Shown: piece after piece, positions 1-11,378 of the stretch
Layout of the letters: each line of letters begins with the position of its first letter
Numbering within the stretch: the first letter of the stretch is position 1
Origin: CAZVJA01 sp964626885
GTDB taxonomy: Bacteria; Planctomycetota; Planctomycetia; Planctomycetales; Planctomycetaceae
Assembly: GCA_964626885.1 (NCBI GenBank)
Contig: CAZVJA010000034.1
Coordinates: forward strand, 1 to 34,511
Direction: 5' to 3'
DNA: 34,511 bases
Made by a program: the position numbers and the translations under genes
Notes under the pieces: model-generated
Databases searched by the model: none
What the model saw: the letters and a program-made list of their open reading frames with translations, nothing else
Told to the model about the DNA's origin: nothing

Positions 1-2
1 AC

Positions 3-182
3 GGGGGGGGGGTGGAAATCCGCGCAGGCCTCGATTCCAGTGAGTTAGTTCTGGGCGCTGTTCAGCAGGGGCTCGTCGGTCCGGTAACGGTCGTTCGAGG
101 TCAACCGGAACAAAAATCCGCCGAGAATGAGCGGAAAACGGCCGCGGCGAGTGCAGCGGAGGATCGGAACGGCTCGGAGTAA
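3..182 (+). CDS. C-terminal end of an RND efflux adaptor (membrane fusion protein), partial
   Basis: This is an open frame entering from the left edge and ending in TAA at 180-182, giving 59 residues with no start in the window. It reads as the tail of a HlyD/AcrA-type periplasmic adaptor: a V-E-I-R-A-G-L segment, then a 'LVLGAVQQGLVGPVTVV' stretch like the last beta strands of these proteins, then a charged, alanine-rich disordered end. Adaptors are normally encoded just before their RND pump, and the pump gene follows here after about 80 bases, which is the main support. The run of ten G at 3-12 codes for glycines and may be a sequence-end artefact, so the first few residues are uncertain. 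Identification rests on context and a short segment only. Confidence 0.6.
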   Translation, partial: GGGVEIRAGLDSSELVLGAVQQGLVGPVTVVRGQPEQKSAENERKTAAASAAEDRNGSE

Positions 183-263
183 TTCTCGAGAACGGACTGC
201 GCTTGGTGCGCACGTTTGTGGGATCTGTTTCGCGGGTTTGAGAGAAACGTCGGGAGAAGCTTC

Positions 264-3521
<3,258 letters not shown>

Positions 3522-3626
3522 CTGTTATGCTCGGCCATCTGCTGTCGATCGTGTGCACATCCGACGATCCTTCGCGTTCCCATTGCGGGAGAGTGATAAG
3601 GCCGACTTTTACCCATCCGCCAAAAG

Positions 3627-3655
3627 TTGCACCGTCGCTAGGGGGGTGTTATGAT
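3627..3655 (+). promoter_or_regulatory. Possible sigma70-type promoter of the nucleotide-sugar dehydrogenase gene
   Basis: A TATGAT -10 box at 3650-3655 (five of six consensus bases) lies 17 bases after TTGCAC at 3627-3632, about 50 bases before the ATG at 3705. Only TTG of the -35 box fits well, so this is a candidate by position and spacing only. Confidence 0.3.
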
Positions 3656-3704
3656 CCCGCACCCAATGTCGCGGCATTCCAAGTAGATAAGTTGGGTCAT
3701 CGCC

Positions 3705-5024
3705 ATGAGCAAATCGCTCGAACGCGCCATTCGTGAAAAAACTGCGGTTGTCGGAGTTGTGGGCCTGGGGTACGTCGGGCTCCCGCTGATAAATGCCTTC
3801 CACACAGCTGGTTTCCGCACGTTGGGTTTCGACATCGACCGTAACAAGGTCGACGCACTCGCCGCGGGGAAAAGCTACATTCAACATCTCGACTCCAAGA
3901 CCGTAGGCAAGTGGCTCAAGGGGGGGCGCTTTGAGCCGACGGATGACATGGCGCGACTGAAAGAAGCGGATGTCCTGCTGATCTGTGTTCCCACGCCGTT
4001 GTCGGAAAGCCGCGACCCGGACCTGGCCTATGTGGAAAATACCACACGTGCCATCGCCGCGGTGCTCCGCCCGGGACAGTTGATCGTTCTTGAAAGTACC
4101 ACCTATCCCACCACGACCCGCGACGTGGTCATTCCGATCTTGAGTTCCAGCGGGTTGAAGATCGGCAAGGATTTCTTTGTCGCATACAGTCCCGAACGTG
4201 AAGACCCTGGTAATCCCGATTACACAGCTGCCGGCATACCCAAAGTGGTCGGAGGCTATGACGCGACCAGCTTAAAGCTGGCCGAATCGCTCTACAGCCA
4301 TGCCATTGTGAAAGTGATTCCTGTTTCGAGCCTGGAAGTGGCTGAGGCGTGCAAGATTCTCGAAAACACCTACCGTGCGGTGAACATTGCGCTGGTGAAC
4401 GAGCTAAAAATGCTCTACGACCGGATGGGAATCGACGTGTGGGAAGTGATTGATGCCGCAAAAACAAAGCCGTTCGGATTTCAGGCGTTTTATCCCGGTC
4501 CGGGTCTGGGAGGCCACTGCATCCCGATCGATCCGTTTTATCTCACTTGGCTGGCGCGGAAACAGGGACTAGCAACGCGGTTCATCGAGTTGGCGGGGGA
4601 AGTCAACTCCCGAATGCCGGAGTACGTCGTGTCGCAACTGGCGGGCTTTCTCAACGAAGAAGGCAAGCCCCTCAAGGGGAGCCGCGTCTGCATTTTGGGA
4701 ATGGCGTATAAGAAGGATGTTGATGACCCGCGCGAGAGCCCGTCATTCGTGTTAATGGAGATGCTTCAGGCGCGCGGCGTGCTTGTCACTTACAGCGATC
4801 CTCACATTCCACAACTCCGGCCGATGAGGCACCATGACGTCCCGGATCTTAAAAGCCGCGAGTTGACTCCGAAGTTTCTGGCGGAGCAGGACTGCGTTTT
4901 GATCGCAACGGATCATTCCGCCTTTAATTACAACTTCATCGTGAAGCACTCGCGAATGGTGCTCGACACCCGCAACGCCACGAAGAACGTCACCAAGGGA
5001 CGCGAAAAAATTCGCAAGGCGTAA
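3705..5024 (+). CDS. wbpA: Nucleotide-sugar dehydrogenase, WbpA-type (UDP-N-acetylglucosamine 6-dehydrogenase family)
   Basis: NAD-dependent oxidation of the C6 hydroxyl of a UDP-sugar to the uronic acid, used to make surface polysaccharide precursors in the cytoplasm. The protein has 439 residues, the normal length. The N-terminal Rossmann motif G-L-G-Y-V-G lies near residue 20, followed by C-V-P-T-P-L, the E-S-T-T-Y-P segment and the catalytic cysteine C272 in G-G-H-C-I-P-I-D-P. A C-terminal UDP-binding domain carries G-M-A-Y-K-K-D-V-D-D-x-R-E-S-P. These features place it in the UDP-glucose/GDP-mannose dehydrogenase superfamily. The E-S-T-T-Y-P and D-D-x-R-E-S-P forms match the WbpA/WecC side rather than Ugd, but the exact sugar is inferred. 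No other polysaccharide gene is adjacent. Its stop is 3 bases from the stop of the convergent DUF1802 gene. Confidence 0.88.
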   Translation: MSKSLERAIREKTAVVGVVGLGYVGLPLINAFHTAGFRTLGFDIDRNKVDALAAGKSYIQHLDSKTVGKWLKGGRFEPTDDMARLKEADVLLICVPTPLSESRDPDLAYVENTTRAIAAVLRPGQLIVLESTTYPTTTRDVVIPILSSSGLKIGKDFFVAYSPEREDPGNPDYTAAGIPKVVGGYDATSLKLAESLYSHAIVKVIPVSSLEVAEACKILENTYRAVNIALVNELKMLYDRMGIDVWEVIDAAKTKPFGFQAFYPGPGLGGHCIPIDPFYLTWLARKQGLATRFIELAGEVNSRMPEYVVSQLAGFLNEEGKPLKGSRVCILGMAYKKDVDDPRESPSFVLMEMLQARGVLVTYSDPHIPQLRPMRHHDVPDLKSRELTPKFLAEQDCVLIATDHSAFNYNFIVKHSRMVLDTRNATKNVTKGREKIRKA

Positions 5025-5027
5025 TTC

Positions 5028-5609
5028 TCAGACCGTTCGCGCATCCGACAGGGCCGTGTGCAGTTCAGCCAGTTTTGTTTGGTGCGCTTCGTCGCTCAAC
5101 ACCGGTTTGAGTCCCGCCGTCGGTAAATCGCCGGGGAAATCGACCCAGCTCCGACACCCGGCGAAGTGAGGCGATTCGGGCAGATGGACCATGTACGGCA
5201 GTCGGTAGATCCGGGTCGCCAAAACAAACAAACCCGGTGTGCGGTAATGAAACCGCTCATCGACGACTTCCGGCGAGAGAACGTGGTAGCCTGTGAGTCG
5301 CGGTAAGGTTGATTCCACGGTGATGTGGACCACATCCTCAACGACAGCATAAAGGGAGATGCCGATCATCCCTGCTGGGGATCTCTCGTCCGCGGCCCGA
5401 TCGATCAAGCCGCGTGCGTCCTCGACAAGCTCCACCCGTTCCTGGTGGAAGCGTGTCGGAAATAACCAGAATTCGGAGTGCTCTACGCGGAATCCGTCGC
5501 GCCCCTCGTGAATTCCCCCTTTTCGGAGAATGACGCTCTGTCGTCCCTCGGCCAGCGCGGCGCAGACGGCAGCCCATTCCTTGAAAGCAAACCGGTTTCC
5601 CTTTTGCAC
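5028..5609 (-). CDS. DUF1802 family protein
   Basis: 193 residues starting at a GTG, with GAGAGG about 9 bases upstream on the minus strand. The N-terminal half carries what I recognise as the DUF1802 signature: F-K-E-W-A, then A-L-A-E-G-R-Q-S-V-I-L-R-K-G-G-I, then F-W-L-F-P-T-x-x-H-Q. The L-R-K-G-G-I and F-P-T-x-x-H-Q blocks are the strongest. The function of the family is not established. No signal peptide or membrane segment is visible, so it should be cytoplasmic. It is transcribed divergently from the PhyH-type oxygenase gene across about 125 bases and converges on the dehydrogenase gene. Confidence 0.8.
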   Translation of the reverse strand: MQKGNRFAFKEWAAVCAALAEGRQSVILRKGGIHEGRDGFRVEHSEFWLFPTRFHQERVELVEDARGLIDRAADERSPAGMIGISLYAVVEDVVHITVESTLPRLTGYHVLSPEVVDERFHYRTPGLFVLATRIYRLPYMVHLPESPHFAGCRSWVDFPGDLPTAGLKPVLSDEAHQTKLAELHTALSDARTV

Positions 5610-5733
5610 TTTCGCCGCCTCTCGTACTTGTATGCGATGTCACAACCACACGCTCCCTCCATTTTGTAGAGCGAAAGTGATACAGTCGAGTCCGACCCGT
5701 TACCGAATATTTTGAGAGGACAGGATCGACGCT

Positions 5734-6531
5734 ATGAGCCGCTTTCAGGTGAGCGAAGAGCAGATCGCTCAATTCGATGACGAGGGATTTTTCGTCGTCC
5801 AGAATCTGCTCGATTCGGAAGAGACGGAACTGCTGAAAAACATCGCTCGGGCCGATCATGAGATGGTCAAGAATGCCGCCAGCCGCGCCGACGGCGAGGG
5901 AGGGGCAATCCGCCTGCTCGTCGAAAACGATCTGGGGGAAAGCGATATCTATAGCGCCATTGTTCGCACGGAACGCATCGTCGGTACGATGGAGAAGCTG
6001 CTGCTCGACGAAGTCTATCATTACCATCACAAGATGATCCTTAAGGAGCCTCGCGTCGGCGGTGCATGGGCCTGGCATCAAGACTACGGCTATTGGTACG
6101 ACAACGGCTGCCTGTTTCCGCACATGGCCAGTTGCATGATTGCGGTCGATCGCGCCACCAAAGAAAACGGTTGCCTGCAAGTGCTGCGTGCGTCGCATCA
6201 CATCGGGAGAGTGAATCACGGCAAAGTCGGCGACCAGACCGGGGCAGATCCCGAGCGGGTTAACGCGGCACTGGAATGCCTGGAGCTTGTTCACGTGGAG
6301 CTTGAGCCAGGCTCAGCGGTCTTCTTTCATTGCAACGTGCTGCACCGTTCCGATCAGAACAAGAGCGAGCATCCTCGCTGGGCATTCATCTGCTGTTACA
6401 ACACGCGAGGCAATAATCCATATAAAGAGTCGCGGCACCCCCGGTATACGCCGCTCCATAAATGGCCCGATTCCATGATCCTGGAAATCGGCCGTCGACA
6501 GTGGGAGCGTGTCCAAACGGCACGCGTGTGA
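5734..6531 (+). CDS. Phytanoyl-CoA dioxygenase (PhyH) family protein
   Basis: Fe(II)/2-oxoglutarate-dependent oxygenase of 265 residues, probably cytoplasmic. The double-stranded beta-helix fold is marked by the iron-binding H-x-D at H115 and D117 (in W-H-Q-D-Y-G-Y-W). Further on are G-S-A-V-F-F-H-C, a distal histidine H204 in V-L-H-R-S-D, and R215 in a position to bind 2-oxoglutarate. The helix-forming N-terminal lead into D-E-G-F-F-V-V is also typical of the family. PhyH-type proteins hydroxylate many substrates, including lipids, ectoine and natural products, and nothing nearby identifies the substrate here. A GAGAGGA ribosome site lies about 14 bases before the ATG. It converges on the phosphoesterase-domain gene. 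Confidence 0.87.
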   Translation: MSRFQVSEEQIAQFDDEGFFVVQNLLDSEETELLKNIARADHEMVKNAASRADGEGGAIRLLVENDLGESDIYSAIVRTERIVGTMEKLLLDEVYHYHHKMILKEPRVGGAWAWHQDYGYWYDNGCLFPHMASCMIAVDRATKENGCLQVLRASHHIGRVNHGKVGDQTGADPERVNAALECLELVHVELEPGSAVFFHCNVLHRSDQNKSEHPRWAFICCYNTRGNNPYKESRHPRYTPLHKWPDSMILEIGRRQWERVQTARV

Positions 6532-6556
6532 GAGCGCACCGAAGTGTGCCCGACAT

Positions 6557-6907
6557 TCAGTCCGGTAAGAATTCAAATCGTGCCGCAGCATCGATCGCGG
6601 AAAAATTCAACGTCGCGACGCCAGTGAGTTGTTCGCCCTGTAATCGAATCTTCAATCGCTCCGCGATTTCCCCGAGCAGAGCGTACTCGCCGCGGTCCCA
6701 CCGGCGGACTTCGCCGCGATTGCCGCTGACCGGCCCCTCGTAATCGAGATAATGGAGCCGGTGGTCCGGCAATTGAGTCGCAGAGATCGTACCGCCCGCA
6801 TTGGGGGGCTGATCAAGCCGCCACGCGCGCAATTTTCCAGCGTATTCCAGCAGAAAATCCCAGTGCAGATACGGATGATCGTGAGTCAATACGACATATC
6901 GCGGCAT
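6557..6907 (-). CDS. Stand-alone LigD-type 3'-phosphoesterase domain protein
   Basis: 116 residues from the ATG at 6907; a GTG at 6925 would add six. The sequence is a single 3'-phosphoesterase domain as found at the N terminus of bacterial DNA ligase D, which trims 3'-phosphates and ribonucleotides from DNA ends. The residues I recall as essential in the Pseudomonas LigD domain all have counterparts at identical spacing: H-x5-H-x-D in T-H-D-H-P-Y-L-H-W-D, and H-x3-Y in D-H-R-L-H-Y. The D-Y-E-G-P and W-D-R-G-E-Y blocks are also present. No ligase or polymerase domain is attached, and no Ku gene is in the window. The activity is inferred from motif conservation. Confidence 0.78.
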   Translation of the reverse strand: MPRYVVLTHDHPYLHWDFLLEYAGKLRAWRLDQPPNAGGTISATQLPDHRLHYLDYEGPVSGNRGEVRRWDRGEYALLGEIAERLKIRLQGEQLTGVATLNFSAIDAAARFEFLPD

Positions 6908-7140
6908 GGTGTGGCTTAAACTCACGGATTTTGCACTGGGACGGCAAGCCGATTGGCAACAACTGGATTATATGCAATTCAGGCGTGATAAATCTGTTCC
7001 GCCGCAACTTCACCAGACGCAGCTTCACCCGATGTCGAATTGGCCGTAACTCGTTACGTCATATACCGAAAGTTATCGACGATTTCAGGCTGCCACCACA
7101 CGTTATGGCGTCTACAATGGAAGTGGAGGCGAAAGCATCA

Positions 7141-7608
7141 ATGGTTTGTCTACAGCGAATTTTGGTTCCCTACGATTTCAGCACTCACAGCGAACACGCA
7201 TTGTGTTATGGCTGCGAGCTTGCGGAGAAATTCCGAGCTGAGTTGCATCTGCTGTATATCGTGGAGAACCTCGGAACAACCTTGGCGGATCCGGAGATGG
7301 CGATTTATCCAGTGAATGACTTTCTGGCCGATCAAGAACGGCACGTGGCCGGGAAATTGAAGTCCATCCCCGAGTCACCCTGGATCGACAAGCTGACTTG
7401 CGTGCGATCGGTACGCACAGGGGCACCGTTCCTCGAAATCATTCGTTACGCACAACAAGCGAACATCGATCTGATCGTCATGGCGACGCACGGTCGCACC
7501 GGTTTGAAACACGTTCTTCTGGGGAGCGTCGCGGAGAAAGTGGTTCGGAAGTCGGGCTGCCCGGTACTGACGGTTCGACATCCGGAACATGATTTTGTTG
7601 CACCTTGA
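7141..7608 (+). CDS. Universal stress protein (UspA family)
   Basis: 155 residues from the ATG at 7141, which has GGAGG about 11 bases before it. The frame is open to 6931, but the upstream residues do not resemble the family. The alpha/beta ATP-binding fold is marked by R-I-L-V-P-Y-D-F-S at the N terminus, E-L-H-L-L-Y-I-V after the first helix, and the C-terminal nucleotide-binding segment A-T-H-G-R-T-G-L-K-H-V-L-L-G-S followed by C-P-V-L-T-V-R. The first glycine of the G-x2-G-x9-G-S motif is alanine, a common variant. It is transcribed away from the phosphoesterase gene, and their starts are about 230 bases apart, so that gap should hold both promoters. Confidence 0.9.
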   Translation: MVCLQRILVPYDFSTHSEHALCYGCELAEKFRAELHLLYIVENLGTTLADPEMAIYPVNDFLADQERHVAGKLKSIPESPWIDKLTCVRSVRTGAPFLEIIRYAQQANIDLIVMATHGRTGLKHVLLGSVAEKVVRKSGCPVLTVRHPEHDFVAP

Positions 7609-7683
7609 TCGGTTGGATTTCGAACTCGAGAGGAAGGCAAAAACGATCGCGGCGGAGCCATTCACCCCAGCAGGAGGAAAGTA

Positions 7684-8856
7684 ATGGACGGCACCAGTAA
7701 GACTGCACAGCGCGTCGTCGTGGTGGGTGGGGGGATATCTGGGCTTTCGGTGGCTTACCGTCTGGCGCAAGTGGGAGTTCCAGTCACGCTGCTTGAAGCC
7801 TCTCGGCTTGGCTTGGGTGCGTCCACCCGCAATCAGGGGTGGCTGCACAGCGGAGCGTGGTTTGCGCTCGATCAGCCGGAGATGGCGAAGCTCTGCTATG
7901 AGGCCTTGCGGATCACGTCAAGCTTCTGTCCGGACTGCCTGGACGACCGGCAGGTGGGGATGGCGTATCTACTGTCTCGCCCCGACTCGGCGACCCTTCC
8001 CTGGACCGAAGCTTGGAGCCGAGCCGGCATTCCGTTTCAGGAACTGCCTCGCGAGAAATTGTTGAGGGAATTACGTGGAATCGAGCCGTCCCTGGTACAA
8101 CACGCCTGGCTGCTGCCCGATCGAGCTTTTCGCCCCGATGTTTTGTTGACGCACATGGCAGCGGCGGCCACGAACGCCGGAGCCGAAATTCGAGTTGAGA
8201 CCCCCGTCAAGCAGCTGATTCCTGAAGGGGAGCGGATCACGGAAGTTGTCACCAGTACCGGAGAACCGATTGCTGCTCAGTTTGTGATTCTGGCGGCGGA
8301 TGCCGCCACGCGAGAGTTAGTCTCGGAATTCACTCCGGAAATGCCTGGGTGGCAGCCCTGTTATGATTTGGTCGCCGTCAAGACACACCTGATGGCCGTG
8401 GAGCCGGAGATCAGCTCGATGCCGTTCTGTATCGTCGACCGTGGTGGATTTAACCACATTCCACACGGAAGCTCGTCGGTGTTTGGCGCGAATCGCTGGA
8501 ATGCCGTGGTCGATTGCCACGATCAGCGAATTGACCCCGCGGAGGCGAATCGGCTCTGCGAGGAGATCCATGCGCTGTTCCCGAAACTGAGCCTGGAGGA
8601 CCACAAGTGCGTGGAATGGGCCGGCACAATGGTGCAAGCGATGCACGTCGATCAGATCGAGCCTGGACGTATTCCGAAACCGACGGTGATCGATCATGCC
8701 CACGAGTCGCCACGAATCATCAACCTGTTGAGTCTGTATCCGGGTCGAGCCAGTTTGTGGCCGCAACTTGCCGATCAAGCGCTCAAGCACGTCCTCGACA
8801 AGCTATCACCCACGCTCCCCGCGCCGGCCGTGCCGCCATACGTGTCGCCAGGTTGA
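7684..8856 (+). CDS. FAD-dependent oxidoreductase (DAO family)
   Basis: 390 residues with a strong GGAGG site 6 bases before the ATG. The N-terminal FAD-binding motif V-V-V-G-G-G-I-S-G-L-S lies at residues 11-22, followed by an E-A-S-R-L-G-L-G-A-S-T-R-N-Q-G motif in which the flavin is usually seated. The rest fits the D-amino-acid oxidase/glycerol-3-phosphate dehydrogenase/LhgO superfamily. A conserved end segment (L-L-S-L-Y-P-G-R-A-S) precedes a proline-rich tail. The substrate (amino acid, hydroxy acid or glycerol phosphate) cannot be assigned from the sequence. It may be co-transcribed with the stress-protein gene 75 bases upstream. Confidence 0.82.
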   Translation: MDGTSKTAQRVVVVGGGISGLSVAYRLAQVGVPVTLLEASRLGLGASTRNQGWLHSGAWFALDQPEMAKLCYEALRITSSFCPDCLDDRQVGMAYLLSRPDSATLPWTEAWSRAGIPFQELPREKLLRELRGIEPSLVQHAWLLPDRAFRPDVLLTHMAAAATNAGAEIRVETPVKQLIPEGERITEVVTSTGEPIAAQFVILAADAATRELVSEFTPEMPGWQPCYDLVAVKTHLMAVEPEISSMPFCIVDRGGFNHIPHGSSSVFGANRWNAVVDCHDQRIDPAEANRLCEEIHALFPKLSLEDHKCVEWAGTMVQAMHVDQIEPGRIPKPTVIDHAHESPRIINLLSLYPGRASLWPQLADQALKHVLDKLSPTLPAPAVPPYVSPG

Positions 8857-8945
8857 TCGACGCCCTGTGAGATTTCTTCGACCCTCCAGACTTCTTCGGT
8901 AGCACGATCGTTTGTGAATGAGATGTTCATGGACGCATTTTCGGC

Positions 8946-10376
8946 CTACCAAATGCCGTTTCGCAGGTAATCGTCAATCGACCTAGCGGCGGTTCGCCCG
9001 GCTCCCATGGCGAGGATCACGGTCGCCGAGCCGCTGACGATATCTCCGCCAGCGAAGACCCCCTGTTTCGTCGTTCGCATCGTTTTTTCGTCCGCCACAA
9101 TGTATCCCCACTTATTCGTCTTCAAGTCAGGAGTCGTCGACTGGACTAGTGGATTCGCACCGGTACCGATCGCGATGACCACCATTTCAATGGGCAGAAC
9201 GAACTCCGAACCGGGGATCGGAACCGGACTCCGACGACCGGATGTATCGGGCTCTCCTAAATCCATGCGAATGAGTTTCACACCGGTGAGATAGCCGGCT
9301 TCGTTTCCCAGAAACTCTACCGGGTGGTGCAGGGTCTTAAACTGCACACCCTCATCCTTTGCATGGTGCACTTCTTCCGCGCGAGCAGGCATTTCCGCTT
9401 CGCTTCGGCGATAGATGATATACGCGTTTCTCGCTCCCAATCGCAGTGCCGAGCGGACCGCGTCCATGGCGGTGTTGCCGCCGCCAACAACGGCGATGTC
9501 GCGCCCCCGGCACTCGAAGACCGGCGAATCATAGTGTGCCGGATCATAGGCCTTCATGAGATTGACCCGTGTCAAGAATTCATTCGCGGAATAAACCCCG
9601 CCGAGATGCTCCCCGGGGATGTTCATAAAACGGGGCAGGCCGGCGCCGGTGGCGACGAAGAGCGCGTTGTATCCTTCTTCGTCGAATAACTCGTCGACGG
9701 TCACCGTCTTGCCGACGACAACGTTGGTTTGAAAGTTCACACCCATCCGTCGCAGATTTACGACTTCTTGGTGGACGATCTCCTTTGGGAGTCGGAATTC
9801 CGGAATTCCATAAACCAGCACGCCGCCGATCTCGTGCAGCGCCTCGAAGACAGTCACGTCGTGTCCGCGCTGTACCAGATCTCCCGCACAACTCAAGCCG
9901 GCCGGACCGCTGCCGACAATCGCGACCTTCTTGCCTGTCGACGGAGCGCGCGGAGGAAGCCCGATTTGCCCCGTCCGCCGTTCGTAATCCGCCACAAAAC
10001 GTTCGATGTGTCCGATCGCCAGCGGCGTGAAACGCTTGGCGAGTATGCAGGCGCCCTCGCACTGGTTCTCCTGCGGACAGACTCGTCCCGTGACGGCCGG
10101 CAACACGTTATCCTCGCGGATCTTGGCTGCCGCTTTCAAAAACTCTCCCTGATGGACAAGCTCGACAACTTCGCGAATTTGGACTCCGACCGGGCATCCG
10201 TGGACGCACTTGGGATCGGCACAAGTCAGGCAGCGCTCCGATTCCATCCGGGCCAGGGCTACGTCGAATCCCAAGTTCACTTCGTTGAAGTTGTGCGCAC
10301 GCTCCTCAGGCTGCTGCTCGGGCATCTGTTGCCGAGGGATCTTCGTCCGTTCTTTCGGCGGAATCCGATCGTTCAT
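8946..10376 (-). CDS. NAD(P)-dependent oxidoreductase, GltD/NfnB/SudA-like iron-sulfur flavoprotein
   Basis: 476 residues. The frame is open to 10454, but the ATG at 10374-10376 overlaps the stop of the preceding gene as ATGA, so coupled translation and this start are likely. An N-terminal region with cysteines 49, 52, 57 and 61, and then 100, 106 and 110, matches the two [4Fe-4S] sites of the glutamate synthase small-subunit family. FAD-binding G-S-G-P-A-G is at 155-160 and NAD(P)-binding V-V-G-G-G-N-T-A-M-D near 305, with a final A-G-G-D-I-V flavin motif. Because it is paired with a PyrK-like partner and no large glutamate synthase subunit is nearby, it fits NfnB of ferredoxin:NADP transhydrogenase or SudA of sulfide dehydrogenase better than GltD. 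Confidence 0.85.
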   Translation of the reverse strand: MNDRIPPKERTKIPRQQMPEQQPEERAHNFNEVNLGFDVALARMESERCLTCADPKCVHGCPVGVQIREVVELVHQGEFLKAAAKIREDNVLPAVTGRVCPQENQCEGACILAKRFTPLAIGHIERFVADYERRTGQIGLPPRAPSTGKKVAIVGSGPAGLSCAGDLVQRGHDVTVFEALHEIGGVLVYGIPEFRLPKEIVHQEVVNLRRMGVNFQTNVVVGKTVTVDELFDEEGYNALFVATGAGLPRFMNIPGEHLGGVYSANEFLTRVNLMKAYDPAHYDSPVFECRGRDIAVVGGGNTAMDAVRSALRLGARNAYIIYRRSEAEMPARAEEVHHAKDEGVQFKTLHHPVEFLGNEAGYLTGVKLIRMDLGEPDTSGRRSPVPIPGSEFVLPIEMVVIAIGTGANPLVQSTTPDLKTNKWGYIVADEKTMRTTKQGVFAGGDIVSGSATVILAMGAGRTAARSIDDYLRNGIW

Positions 10377-11305
10377 GGCGATTCCTTCCTTTTTCCGGCC
10401 GCACTCGTTCCCACACGCGGCCCGACTTCCGGATGCCGTTCCTGCAGATGACACCGCTTCACATCTTCCAGATCGCGCTCCGGATGTTCTTCAAACTGTT
10501 TGGCTGCATCCTGTTCCTGAGCACTATATAGTCGGTTGCGCTGGGCGAGCGTTTTGAAATCCACCTGATGCGCATCGAACTCCGGGCCATCGACACAGGC
10601 AAATCGGCTCTCCCCCCCCACGACGACACGGCAACCGCCGCACATTCCGGTTCCGTCCACCATGATCGGATTGAGACTGACAATCGTGGGAATACCGTAG
10701 GGACGTGTGACATCCGAAACCGCCTGCATCATGCGGATCGGACCGATCGCAATCACGCGGTGTATCGGACGACCCGCATCGATCAAGGATTGCAGCTTTT
10801 GCGTGACGAAACCCTGTTCTCCATAACTGCCGTCATCCGTCATCACAAACAGCTCATCGCTCGTTGCGCGGAGTTCCTCTTCAAGGATGACAAGCTCCCT
10901 TGTTCGGGCACCGACGATCGAAAAGAGGTGATTTCCAGCTTGCTTGAGCGCAATCGCCGTCGGATAAGCGATGGCCGTTCCGACCCCGCCACCTATGACC
11001 ACCACCGAGCCAAACCGCTGAATATCGGAGGGCATCCCCAGTGGCCCCACAACGTCCAAAATCACATCGCCGGCATTCAACGAATTCAGCAGCCTGGTCG
11101 TCTTGCCGATTCCTTGAACGATGAGCGTGATTGTTCCCGATTCCGGGTCGGAGTCTGCGATCGTCAGCGGAATGCGTTCGCCGTGCTCGTGCACGCGCAC
11201 GATGACAAACTGCCCCGCCTTCCGCTTCCGAGAGATCCGCGGGGCATCGATTTGGAACAGTTTGATATCGGGAGCAAGAAAACGCGCTTCCTGAATGGCG
11301 AACAT
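10373..11305 (-). CDS. Sulfide/dihydroorotate dehydrogenase-like FAD/NAD-binding subunit (NfnA/SudB/PyrK-like)
   Basis: 310 residues, with AAGGAG four bases before the ATG. It has an N-terminal ferredoxin-reductase FAD barrel (R-I-P-L-T-I-A-D, residues 44-51), an NAD(H) domain with V-V-V-I-G-G-G-V-G-T at 101-110, and a C-terminal [2Fe-2S] site with cysteines 222, 225 and 237 in M-C-G-G-C and F-A-C. The partner subunit follows with an ATGA overlap. In Nfn enzymes this subunit carries the NADH site and the [2Fe-2S] cluster, and the complex bifurcates electrons between NAD, NADP and ferredoxin. SudAB complexes reduce polysulfide. Which of these applies here is not decided by the sequence. About 45 C-terminal residues beyond the cluster region are charged and probably flexible. 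Confidence 0.83.
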   Translation of the reverse strand: MFAIQEARFLAPDIKLFQIDAPRISRKRKAGQFVIVRVHEHGERIPLTIADSDPESGTITLIVQGIGKTTRLLNSLNAGDVILDVVGPLGMPSDIQRFGSVVVIGGGVGTAIAYPTAIALKQAGNHLFSIVGARTRELVILEEELRATSDELFVMTDDGSYGEQGFVTQKLQSLIDAGRPIHRVIAIGPIRMMQAVSDVTRPYGIPTIVSLNPIMVDGTGMCGGCRVVVGGESRFACVDGPEFDAHQVDFKTLAQRNRLYSAQEQDAAKQFEEHPERDLEDVKRCHLQERHPEVGPRVGTSAAGKRKESP

Positions 11306-11378
11306 GACGCTCCTTGGCCCTCGGGAGACCGCACTTTGGGAACCAAATTCGGACGATGCGCGGATGCAGACGCGTGCG

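Noticed and set aside
3..12. Run of ten G at the left edge
   Set aside because: It is compatible with a glycine-coding stretch or a sequence-end artefact; one run at an edge is no evidence of a biological element.
6534..6549. 6-bp hairpin between the convergent PhyH and phosphoesterase genes
   Set aside because: No U-tract follows on either strand and one pair is a wobble; probably chance.
8946..10376. Glutamate synthase small subunit GltD as the primary call
   Set aside because: No large subunit gene is present and the gene is coupled to a PyrK/NfnA-like partner, so the Nfn/Sud type fits better.
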